A DNA stretch of 64,000 nucleotides, taken from contig NC_044573.1 of assembly GCF_901933205.1 (NCBI RefSeq), positions 85,580,546-85,644,545 of the forward strand, given 5' to 3'. The position numbers were made by a program, and so were the translations under genes. Under the pieces are notes generated by a model. It ran no database searches. It was given only the letters and a program-made list of their open reading frames with translations, and was not told the DNA's origin. Shown one piece after another: positions 11,377 to 22,520 of the stretch; position 1 is the stretch's first letter, and the number at the start of each line of letters is the position of its first letter. This stretch comes from Camarhynchus parvulus (taxonomy: Eukaryota; Chordata; Aves; Passeriformes; Thraupidae).

Positions 11377-11740
11377 ACCGGACTCAACCATCACTTCCCA
11401 GGGAGAGGGGAAGGGGCCGGCGCTGTGCAGCCGGAGCTCGCCCAGCCCGCAGCCTCTCCGCGCCGCCGGACGGCCCCGCGCGGCCTCCCGGGGCGGCCGC
11501 GGCCTCGCCCCCCGCCCCGGCCGCGGCCCCGGGCGGCTGCTGCCGGCCGCCGAGAGGCCCCAGGGGAGCGATGCCTTTCCCCGGGCCCGGCGTCCCCCGG
11601 CGCGGAGAAGGGCAGTGGCTGTAGGATTACACCTGCCCGGGAGGCTTCTGCTGCGATTCCCCGGTGTCCTGTCCCCCAGCTCTGCCTGCGGTTCGCCTCC
11701 GCCAGCCCCATGCCGGGTGCGAGAGGTGCGGGTGCTGGGG

Positions 11741-14700
11741 TCTCTCGTCCTTGGTGAAATTACCCTCTGCTTTCGTCCCCAGTCTTGAGAGGGGCAGGCT
11801 TTCAGGTCCAAAATGTGCCCTGCTCGTTCCTTCTAAGTTGTTCATTAGAACAAGCTGTTGTTCCTGAGAGGAAGGAGACGAGCCAATATCTCCTTGCAGA
11901 ACACTGCTTTGTCTTTATGTTGCCATTCTCGAGAGCTCTTGTTGCCAAGAGGAATTTCTGCCATTAACAATCCTTTCCAAAAGTAAAGAAAAACCAATCA
12001 GAATATGACATGGCAGTATGCACCAAAGGCTTCCCCACCACCAGCCTGGAGCAGGCAGGGCTGGTTCCTTGAGCCCAAGGGAAAGGAAATGGTGGTCCAA
12101 GGTTGTGCTGTCACAGGTCCCTATGCTCCATGATCCCAGCAAGGGTTTCTGTGCCAGGCCTACCTTTAAACGGATGGCAAAAACGTGCCCAACCCTGACT
12201 TTCAATCCAGTGTGAATTGTCACCATCACTGCATGCTGGGCCTGACTCTATAATTAATGCTTACCTATATCCGTAATTAAAAGACAAAGGCTCATAGAAA
12301 GGAAAGACAGAAACACAAACCCTTTTGGAAAGGTAGATTCAAGGTTGTAATTATTCACTTACGACAAGTTTTCTTTCGTGGGGGAAATATGTAAAGTTGT
12401 TTTCGCGTTGTAAGTTGCATGAAGGTGGCGAATAGGTGCTGAACGAGGTAGGCTGACTTTGTAATAAGCTTGTATTTAGGTAAAAACGTTGTGGTTCTCA
12501 CCCGAAAAAAAAAAAATTAAGAAAGCGGAGCCAGGCAGGATGCCGAGCCAGACGTGGCATTGCTGCCATCTCGTGGCAAGCTCTCCCTCCCTGCCGGGCC
12601 AGGCCTGCAGCCCCTTCACTGCTTTCCCCGACAGCTCCCAAGCCCACTGCCCTCCAAACACTCACAGAAGGGATCTGGTTTTAGTTAGCATTCATCCATA
12701 TTTTAAGAACACCTCCGGGACTCATTTCTTTCCATTCGTGAAAGTAAAATGGTGCTAATACTTGTTAGTACCAGACATCGTGTAGCCAAGCTGCTGTGTA
12801 GAATTCCCCAGTCAGAGCTGCTCAGGCTCCTCCACTTATCCTTGTCAGAGGACTGGGGGGAGTTTGCTAACAATTGTAAGAAAGATGGAAAACTTAAGCT
12901 GAGACTTACTTTCTGGCATCCAGAAATCTGAGGCTCAGACTTCTGAAATGAGCAATTGTTTGCATTGAATCTGGCCTAATAATTTTTTGTTTTGTTTTGG
13001 TGTATTGTCTGTTAAGTTAGGATAATTGAAAAATCATAAGTAAACACCATTTATATGCATATAGTTGAAAGCAGTAATGATGGTATCATTTCTTGCTGTG
13101 CTGTTTCAGTAAGCACTCTTGAGAAGTTGCTGTTTAATCCTACTCATGGCAGATTCTGCCAAAGCTCCAGTATGATATAATATGTGCCTTCTTGGTCTTG
13201 ACTCACAAAGCATAGATTTACTGTATCCAAGGCCTTCTGTTCTTCTGAGGATTTTTGGGGCCTCATTGAGCTTTTGGGACCCAATTCCTTCTCTTTTGAG
13301 CTATACAAGTGTTAATTTCTTCCCTTCATAGCACCTAGATACGGTAAAATAACCAAGCACCATGATCAGTATGAGTGCAAAAGATGCCTTCTCTCCTTTC
13401 TTACATCCTGTGACAGTAAACCATAATGCATAAACATTGTTGGCCTTTAGCATGTTGCCATTAGCCTGAGATAAACAAGATAGCGCAGACCCCCCACCCC
13501 GAGAAGATTTCAGCCTCTCAACAGACTCGGGTAGCTGTCACAGTGACTTTTACAAACCTTGTTTGGCACTTTTTTCCCCCCGCAAAGCCAAGAAAGCCAG
13601 AAGATGACTCTGGAACTGAAGCAGGGCATTCTAGGAGGAGTCTCCACCAACCGGACTTGAGTTCAGTGTGGAACTGCAGTACCTAAACATGGTAATTACA
13701 GAATATGATCTAACCTAATGACTGTAATCTCTCTGTTGTATATTAAGTACCTAATGTACTACCATAAAATACACAAATTTATGAGTTTGAACAGAGGCAA
13801 TATTTCTTTCTATTCCCTATAGACGGTATGGGGAGTGTATATGTCAAGACTATTTGTACTAATCAGGGTGATTTAAAAGTAACTTGACAAGGATTTATTT
13901 TCAATTGAGAGCTTGTCCTTTTATTCCTCTGTGCCATATAAAAAGAAGGTCTGAAAGGTTAGATTTCCTCTTTTCTTTTAATTTTTTTCAGCTTGCTATA
14001 TTAATAACATTGAATCCATATTTCCATGTTGTCTTTTTATGAGAGGAAGAAACATCTTTCTGTAAGGTGCAAGAATATTTGCATCTATCCAAGAAAAACT
14101 ACTGATTCAGAACATATCTGAAAATATAGCACATACTAATTAAAAAGGGATGTTTGTAGGAATCCATAGCCACAATCTGTACTTTCCACCAGGCACAGAA
14201 GTCTGTAGCTTTCTGCCAGAAGATTATTGTGAAGTTCAAAATGTAAAAGCTCAAAAATTCAAAATATTATACTGGGGGACAAATCTATAAGAAGATAGTC
14301 TTCAGCAAAACAGAGATTTAGTGTGAGGAAGTCAGAAAGTAAAACAGTGTTCTCCATGAGCTACTTCATCCAAATGGTTTTTTGTCGCATAAGCTCTTTA
14401 GTTGTGAGCAAAAACAGAGACCAGAGTTCCAAATACTCTCACTTAGCACATTCTCTTTTCAAGAACTCTGTTTTCAGACTTGAAACATTTAATGACTTCT
14501 TTACTCATAACAGTCTTCTAGGCTGGAACAATGAAAAAATATTTATATGTACATATGTTCCCAACCCAAATTTGTTATACCATAAAGAATAAAAGGGAGG
14601 CCATGCCACCCACAGTCTGTCTACAGTCAAAAAAATTTGTTTCTTAGGCTTAGATTGGACTCTGCTTTCTCTTTGTGGTAATTTTGTGTTGAAACTAGAA

Positions 14701-17700
14701 TCTCTTGTTAGACTGACAATAATGATGACATCTGCAGTATCAGCTACAACCACATCATTGTTTTATATACTACCAGCAGAGGCCAATAAATGTAAGTATC
14801 AATAGCCTTTTAAGATGGGGAAAGAAGAAGAAAACAGGGAAAAGGTGGTTACAGGCTGTCAGGCAGGATACTTCAAGGGAGTATTGGTCAGCAAAGAGGA
14901 TATCATGATAGTGTTGTTCAAGAGGGCCCCTGGGTGGCCTGCTCCTGCTCTGCTATATCATATTCCCCTGTGGAATGCTTAGTTTAGGGGGAACAATTGG
15001 GAAAAGTGTTACACTGGGAAAATGTAAGTTGCCTGTTTTAAAGTACTGTCAAGCACTACTTAACTCCTTAGGGGCAGGCTCTAACACACTTTCTTTTCAG
15101 AGGACCTACACTGATCCCATCTGTCCTTAAGGTGACATTAATAATTGATGTTAGGAAGATGAGACTTCTGAAAGACATTTCTGCCTTTGAGGGAAGGTGG
15201 AATGTGTAGGTAGTGGCCTTCAGGATGCCTGTAGGAGACAACATCAAGATTATTATTCCACTTAGGAACTGTTTCTCAGAGGTTTAAACATTTTAGTTTT
15301 GGAGGGTTAACAGGGGAAAAGGGGACTTTGTTGTAGTAGTTCAAGGAAAAAAGATTATTTGTTTTCTTGTCAAGCATAAGAAGATCCTGCAAAGCATAAC
15401 ATATGACAATGCAAGGCTAATAACGTGGGTAACAGTAGCTAGGATAATGGTCTAAACAGACAAGTAAGTCAGTATCCTGACAGTGAGTAAAATGTGACAG
15501 TGTCAGCAGGCTTTGAGAATTAAAAGTAGTAAGTTCTATCAAATGGGAGAAATATTGAAGAAGCAGAGAAGAGAGGCCATAAATAGATCAGAAAAAAATC
15601 TCTTTTTTTTGGCAAAAATCTCGTTGGATTTCGGAAGGGCAACACTACATTTTTCAGAGCTGGAAAGATCCTTCTTTGTTTGACAGAGGATAGATGTTTG
15701 GTTGTGAGGAGACTTTGGTCATACCTATCAGGAGGGCTCCATACCCAAGTGTACTGAATCTAGTTACTTCTCTTGAGTTGTCTTCCTGAGTGACCATGGT
15801 TCTGACTGATGTACAACTATGCAGCATCTCAATTTTGAGCTCACATTGACTTATTAAGAAAGGGCTTGGTTTAACAACTTGTGAATTGCTGTTAACTTGA
15901 GCTACCACTATTAGTCTGTACCATTTGTTTAAGCATTTGGAAGAATTATGCTTCAACCTAGCTCTCTTGGCGTGGTTTCCTCATGCTAGGTCTTACATCT
16001 CATTTAGTCTTGCAACCCAGTTGCTAGAAACTAAAGATCTTCTTGTGTGTTGGGAGAAAGACTTAAGTTATGTCCTTGACTCATATTTTGAGCTAACTGG
16101 CTGAGAAAGAAAGGTTTAGTGTACAGGAAAGGATAGGCTTTCTCTTTGATTCATGATGCATTGGAGATGATGGCTACATCTACATGAGGATATGGCAGAG
16201 AGGCAAGCTGAGATTTCAGTTTGGACATAAGGAGTTTAGTCTGGAGTAGCCTAGTATATCTATGAGTCATTAGCAAACAGATGGTAGTCAAATTTGTATT
16301 TGCTGATGAGAAACAAGGTGTAGAGAGAAGAGAGAAGGAAAACAAGGACAGAAAACCCACACAGTAACTTGAAAAGTGGATGAGAAGTATGTTCTCAAAT
16401 ATACTACCTTAGCAGTCAGGTGAAGTGGGAATTGATGAAGATATGAACATACACTGTTCTAAGAAGAGTTCTGTGTTAGGTCTAAGTGGACAAAAATGGT
16501 GTCTTCCTAAACTTTAGTTTTGATGGATTGAGGAAGTAATAGTTTCATAGGGCCCTGAAGAAGGGCAAGATTAAATCAGAGAAAACAAGTTGTTTCAAAG
16601 GGATTCCTAAGATTGTTACAGTAACTCTAATATTCTTCTTGTGTTCTCATTCCCCTTCCATAAAGAAAGCTGGGAGTTGAAAGTGAAATAGAAGGAAATG
16701 TAGGTAAAGTCATATTGTTTCTAACATGGCAAAGACTAATCCATAAATAGAGGGGTAAGTTGTCAGAAGAGAGAAAAGAGGACAAGAAGAGTCTAGGCTG
16801 TGAGAAAAATGGTGAGAAATTATGATACTGATCATGAAAGAAGTCTGATGGCTGGGTGAAATGGAGGCATTGAAGCAACTAAAGAAGTAAAATGAGGCAA
16901 ACTCAGAAGAAACTTTTAAATCTATGGTCAGAAGAAAAAAATAAGTAAAGCGTTAATGGTTTAAGGAGTAAATAAAGAATTGTAAAGCTAAAGCAAGGGT
17001 AATCTTATGTAGGTGTTTAAAAATTGTTATAAGCACCTCTTTCCAGCTAGGGTACTTGAGGTTTTTATTCCTTATTAGATCCTGCTGCTAATTGGGGTTT
17101 AGACCACTGTTGTGGTAGTGGAAGCTGCATAAATAGAGAACAAAAAATATTGAGATAAAAAATCAAACATGTCAGCAAGAGCAGTTAGTCAAGTGTCTTG
17201 CATCCCTTTTTTCATCATACCTTGAGACTGCTTGGTTGAACTTAAATTATGCCAGGCTGCCAGATGAAAGAGATTTCAAAGATAGAATCAGTCCCTCTGT
17301 CTTGACATTGAATGTTTGGCTTACCTTTTAATAGCAGGGTCTTCACAAGAAGTGTTAACAGGCATGAGAGGAAAACTGGGAGAATGCACATATATACAGG
17401 TGTGCAACCATCAGTGCTTTAAAAATAATTACTATCAGCAAATTACACTTAGACTCAAAGTGTCCTTTACTGAAGTGGCTTAATCTCTAGAGATACATTC
17501 ACTTTGGCAGATGTTCCAAGAAATGAGTTTGTATGGCTTATGCTAACTGAACTTTTGGGTACACTTCTCATAAGAGAAGGGTCCTGAGAGGATTTCTGTG
17601 ATTTTTTTATCAGGAAGATGTTGCTGCGGTTTCCTGAATTCTGATGGTGGATTCACTGGATGTGCTAAGCTGGAAAGTAGTAACTGTGACAGTCCCAATA

Positions 17701-20700
17701 GAACATCTGGGATACAAATAGTCTTGTGACATCCACATTCATATTTATTTTCCCAATAGATGTTGCAGATATATCTTCTGCCACAACTCAAAGTATTTTT
17801 TCAGAGTAGATGAATTTCACCTATGTACCTCAATCACTTAATTTGTACCTATCCACACTTCAGGGATCTTCTGATGTAGGAGTTCCTTACAGTGAGTGGT
17901 CTGTACAAGCCTGCAGAGGGAGATAGTCTGTTCACAGCCAGTTATCTCCCTGTATTTACTAAAAAAGAATTTGATAGTCTGGTTTAAGCAACCTTGTGAC
18001 AATGTCAGGTTTAAAATTATGTAAATGTCTCTAAACTGTTTCCTTAAGGAAGAGGTTGATGACCCTTTTTTTCGAAGGCAAACAGCCTTACTGTTTCTGC
18101 CAAGTAACAGAATACACATGAATGCGTATTGCCATTATCCATCAAAACTTTGCTAACCTGAGCTACATGGCAGTCTTTCCACTGACTTCAGTGATGACAG
18201 GATTGTGTCCTGTATGAGTAATAAATCTAGGATTTTGGCTGAGTGGGAAGGAGTTATAAAATCAAAGTATTGATTGCATGGAAGTTCCAGTTACAATGCA
18301 GCATTACTCACAGTAGCTATGTATAAGTATGGGACAAGAATAACATGGTGGAATTTTGCCCCTGTAAAAGAAGAATTTGAGGTGCTCTTCCTGCTGTAAT
18401 CCATTATCAATAATATCTGCCTTCACAGGAAAATCTAAAAGGCCCATCAACAGAATAGAGTTATTAGGAAATGATCATGTACTCTTATTTCTCTACTTAC
18501 ATATTGACCAAGCTAGATGGGAACCATCTAAATCTTTGAAATGCGAACATTGCTAGCATTGACCCCTCAGCATAACCTCAATTTTCTTTACAAATATTGG
18601 ATAGTCTGACACTGGACAGTGATTGGCTTTCCTAATACCATCCAAAGATGGGGTTTTGAGAAAGAGCCTAACTGCTGCTTAAGTAAAGCTGGCAAAATGC
18701 CCTTCTGAAGAGAGGCATAATGATATTCATAAATAATGAGATTAAATATCTTCCTACTTGCTTTAACCAGTCATGATTTTTTTTCATTTGGAAAGAAGGC
18801 AGAACCATGTTCTACCCTTCATGCATGAAACTAAGAGAGGTCTAGCCTTTTTTACTGAATTAATTTTTTGTTCTTTGTCATCTCATTCCCTTCTTAAACA
18901 GAATTTTACCCAGCTGTTCTAAAACAGCAACTTCTAGGCAGTGATGTTCTATCCTCCCTACTTAATCCTTTTCAGTTCACTATTTTCTAAGTTGTCATTG
19001 CCTTTCCTTTCCTAACTTCTAAATTAGAGCTCCTCTCTGTCTAAAAAAGATGCACAAGAGGGGCTTTTCTTCTTGAGAACATCAGTAACCTAGTCTGTCT
19101 GTGGGACTTCTACACAGTAAAATAAGAACTCACCATAGAAATAATATGCTTCTCAAATTCACCTTTCCCTTTTCCTGTATAAAGTCTCCATGTCTCTGTT
19201 TCTAGGGAGCTTAACTCCCAGACTGCAGATCTGAAAAAATCAGATGAGTTCTGATTGAATTCAACATAGCATCACTGTTGTTTTTTCACATGGACAGATT
19301 TCTGATTACATTAATTATCATCAGTTCTTTGCAGTACACACAAGCCATGTTTACCTGGCATTGCCTTAAATCTTTGTCTTTTCAGCCCTTCATAATATAC
19401 TCGTAAAATGGAGTGAAAGAAGAACAGAATTTCCACCAGCATCTATTGTAAGCATGCAATAATTTCATGTCTTCAAACATTTTTAAGGAAATGACTAAGT
19501 AATTGATCAGTTTAGAATTCTTTTAATATTTGTGGTAACTATTGTTGGAAAAAATCAAGAACTAGAAATTCTGAGTGTTTTTATCTGTGGCCTATGCTTC
19601 CTCATGGGAACATGAGTCTTCTGAAAGAGGAAGCACGAGTTCTTTGAAGATTTTGGGAAGTAGATCAAAATTCATTTGATCCTCTAAAAAACCCCACAGA
19701 TTCTCATGGCAATGTCCTAAAGGCAGTGTGAAATACATTAGTGTCTGGGAGGGAGCTGCCATATCACAGTGATTCTTATGTCCATAAGATTGAAATGGAT
19801 CACTTTATTACAGGCAGTTATTAAAAAAATATTGAAAAGGTAATAGAATATTGCCAATTTAGACTTTGTTGGAAATAGGTCTGTCAGTTTCAAAAGATCT
19901 TAATGAAGTGATTTGGTGTGATAATTTTTTCCCAGAGGGCCTTGGTTCTCAATCATTTATTATTGCCTTATTTTCATTTAGAATATTCAGAAGTGGGTGA
20001 TAAAGGTGTTAGTGTATTCCTAGTTCATAGTATGCACAGGAGCCATTCACTTTGTTCCAGGTCCTGACGTTCAGAGGTTTTGCTGCCTGTGTATCAATGG
20101 AGACATGTAGAGATTAAGACCCATTTTGCCCAATTTTAGGATCCTAGATAAGAGACAGCAAGAATCCAGATAGTGTCTGATCATGATCTGTATGTTCTGT
20201 GTTTGCTGTAAAGGTACCTTGCAGGAATTATATGCTAACGTTAGGTGGATGGCCTTGGTCCTCTTGTTAAGGGGATGAGTGACTATCCCTAGTCATCCAT
20301 CCAAAGTGAGAGCATGTACTTTGTCATCTCAGCTGGACTTCTGTGCTTTCCACAGCAGAAAAAAGACTTTTTGGAGGTGGGGGGTAAGGTATGATCCCTC
20401 GCACAGGAGGAGAGCAATTCCTGGTATCGTTCTCATTTTGCTTGTACCCCAAAGAGCCAGTCAGTCATTTTCATTTATTCCATTGGCTTTAAAATGCAGT
20501 CTACTGCAAAATAAGAAAATGTTGTGTTCTTTTGTGAAATAAAAGATTTGCTTAAGATTTGCAGTGAAAACAAGAATATGTAATACAGACTGTAATACAG
20601 TCAGCATTGAATTGATTTGTTATACTTAAAGCTTCTGGGGCAGATTTGCAAAGGCACAAGGGAGTTAGGAGCCAAACTCCCTTTGGTGTTCAATGTGTGT

Positions 20701-21885
20701 TCAGCATCTAGCTGCCCATTTCTGCTTTTGAAATCTTCTCCCATAGCAGTTGGTGGTCAAATTGTAGTGGATAAACCAACATAAAAACCACAACAGTCTC
20801 TCTTTTTCTGACTATTAAAAAGATACTTCTTTGAAGAACAAAGTTTACAAAACTGAAAAAGAAATATCAGTGGACTTCTGCTCACTGTGGGCTCTACTTG
20901 TGCCTTAAAGCACTCGCAAAGTCTGCATTGTTGAGAATTACTCAGACATGTAAAGGGTATGTTGATAATATATTCTTCCTGTTGCTTGGCATAGGTCTCT
21001 GTGAGAATCAGGCTCTAGGAGGGGTTTCCATATGTTGCACCTTTAATCACAAGACTCATATTTTTAAGGAAAATTCTGCTTATTACAAGTGTAGTCCTTT
21101 TCTTATAGGTGTTTGTGTAATGGGCCAGTGCCATGGGCTAGCCTCTTCCAGAGGCACAACAGCATAGGTTTGGATGCAGCACCACACAGCTCACATGCTC
21201 TGATCATCTCTCTTATCCATCACAAAAAAAAAAGCTACAGAGCTTCTATCCCAGCCTTGAAAGGGCAGCTTCCACTTCCCCACTGCTACTACCAAACAGT
21301 AACTACAGCAGAATGCATTGTCACTAAAGATAAACTAAGTGAACTGTTACATTCAGATTTCACAGCTGGACCAAACCTCAAGGGCATGTAACCAGAACAA
21401 CCACCAATAATGAAACCTGAGATCTGACTTTAGGGTACAGCTGCCTTTCTCACTAACAAGGCAGTGCTTGTGCAATTAGTCATACAGGGCAGGATGCCAC
21501 AGCACCAGTTCTGCACACCTGACTGAAAAGACACAGCCCCTTGCGCTGCTCACTGGGGTTTGCCTCAGCTCTATATGTCCAATTTAGGGGCTGTATCACC
21601 TGTTACAGTCCATTTTGATGATTACCTGTATTTTAAAAGTATTTGTGTGTATTTTAAATAATTTTCTCTCTTCTTGCTATTAATAATATTAATATCTCAA
21701 AATTCTACCTAAATATGACAATGTTTACAGTAATTATCAAAAATGTTTGCTTCAATTTGCAGTTTGAGTCTCTTCAATCTGCAAAGAAGGCCCTCTCTAT
21801 AACATCTATTCTAGATATTTCTCATATACTTGGAAGATGCAGTTATTTCCACAACAGTGACCAAAAGGCTGGACCTTCTGCAAGA
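11741..21885. other. CSMD1 upstream intergenic DNA, no gene recognised
   Basis: Ten kilobases hold only short open frames and no recognised exon, RNA gene or interspersed repeat. About 15.5-17.0 kb is notably purine-rich on the plus strand, and 18.8-19.2 kb is pyrimidine-rich. These stretches may be very old decayed repeats. A CTCF-like site at 12563-12576 is listed separately. Confidence 0.5.
12563..12576 (-). promoter_or_regulatory. CTCF-like motif upstream of CSMD1 promoter
   Basis: The plus strand reads CTGCCATCTCGTGG. Its reverse complement matches the remembered CTCF core CCASYAGRKGGC at 11 of 12 positions. It lies about 0.8 kb outside the CpG island in otherwise ordinary DNA. A binding site is plausible from the motif alone; occupancy is unknown. 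Confidence 0.4.
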
Positions 21886-22190
21886 AGGTTGGAGAGGAAC
21901 TTTTGACAAGAAAATGTAGTGATAGGACAAGGGGGAAGAGCTTCAAACTGAAAGAGGGTGAGTTTAGATTAGATATCAGGAAGAAATTCTTTACTGTGAA
22001 GGCAGTGAGGCTCTGGAGCAAGTTTCCCAGAGAAGTTGCAGATGTCCCATCCCTGAAAGCATCCAAGGCCAGGACAGATGGAACTCTGAGCAACCTGGTC
22101 TAGCAGAAGGTGTCCCTGCCTATGGCAGGGTGGTTGGATCCAGATGACTTTTAAGGTCCCTTCCATCCAAAACCATTCTGTGACTCTGAT
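21886..22190 (+). mobile_element. CR1 LINE 3' UTR fragment
   Basis: About 305 bp match the CR1 3' tail: 'atgtagtgataggacaag', 'agattagatatcaggaag', 'cccagagaagttgcagatg' and 'aaggtcccttccat', closing in a CATTCTGTGACTCTGA variant of the terminal motif. No reverse-transcriptase sequence remains. It is inserted in the same orientation as the 1420-2241 copy. Confidence 0.95.
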
Positions 22191-22419
22191 TCAATGCATT
22201 TCTGACTATAACATTTCCTGGACAGTTCCAGCTGTTCTAGGCAGAGGTGTAAGCATGAGAGCATTTATTTCAACCATGAGAGGAACTGCAGTTTTTGATG
22301 TTGATCAGTTGCATAGTGGAAACTGATACTACAAAATCTGATGTCGCAAAGAGCCCTACAAAGGTTAAGCAATGTTTTGATAGCAAAAAAAATTCAGATG
22401 GATTCTTCTTTCATATGTT

Positions 22420-22520
22420 TCATAGAATCACTAAGGTTGGAAAAGATCTTAAAAATCATCAAGTCCAAATGTAAGCCTAACACTGCTAAACCCGTGTCTC
22501 TAACTCTGTGTCTACAAATT
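22420..22520 (-). mobile_element. CR1 LINE 3' end fragment, antisense
   Basis: The plus strand begins CATAGAATCACTAAGGTTGG and continues 'atcatcaagtccaa ... cctaacactgctaaac'. This is the reverse complement of the 3' terminus of a different CR1 subfamily, whose sense end is CCTT..ATGATTCTATG. It is about 100 bp long, lies 230 bp from the preceding CR1 and faces the opposite way, so the two are separate insertions. Confidence 0.8.

Larger units (their letters stand above)
10803..11390 (-). other. CSMD1: CSMD1 5' UTR / proximal promoter (start site not fixed)
   Basis: This is GC-rich sequence directly upstream of the start codon. On the transcript strand it carries a GT-rich run just before the ATG (plus-strand CA repeat at about 10818-10842), a polypyrimidine tract (plus-strand GGA repeats at about 11255-11283) and a six-copy GGC repeat (plus-strand GCC at 11359-11376). 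No TATA box is visible on the minus strand, which fits a dispersed CpG-island promoter. The transcription start cannot be placed from sequence alone. Confidence 0.6.
9004..11740. promoter_or_regulatory. CpG island spanning CSMD1 promoter, exon 1 and start of intron 1
   Basis: The base composition switches abruptly from AT-rich to very GC-rich with frequent CG dinucleotides. There are two dense cores, about 9004-9740 and about 10140-11740, joined by a more ordinary stretch at about 9740-10140. The upstream core contains exon 1 and the presumed start site. The downstream core lies wholly in intron 1, about 1-1.8 kb past the start codon. The long overlapping open frames in both cores are products of the lack of stop codons in GC-rich DNA, and none carries a recognisable domain. 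Islands like this mark promoters of developmental and neuronal genes in vertebrates. Confidence 0.9.
11100..11740 (-). promoter_or_regulatory. CSMD1: presumed CSMD1 core promoter region
   Basis: This is the upstream part of the CpG island. It contains GGA-repeat polypurine, a GCC repeat and many GC-box-like G/C runs. No TATA or CCAAT box is seen on the minus strand. The island ends near 11740, giving way to ordinary AT-richer sequence. The call rests on position upstream of exon 1 and on composition. Confidence 0.6.

Noticed and set aside
8972..11845. Many long overlapping open frames on both strands (up to 312 codons) in the CpG island
   Set aside because: Pro/Arg/Ala/Gly-rich, overlapping in several frames, with no domains. 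They reflect the lack of stop codons in GC-rich DNA. Only the last 22 codons of the frame ending at 10736 are supported.
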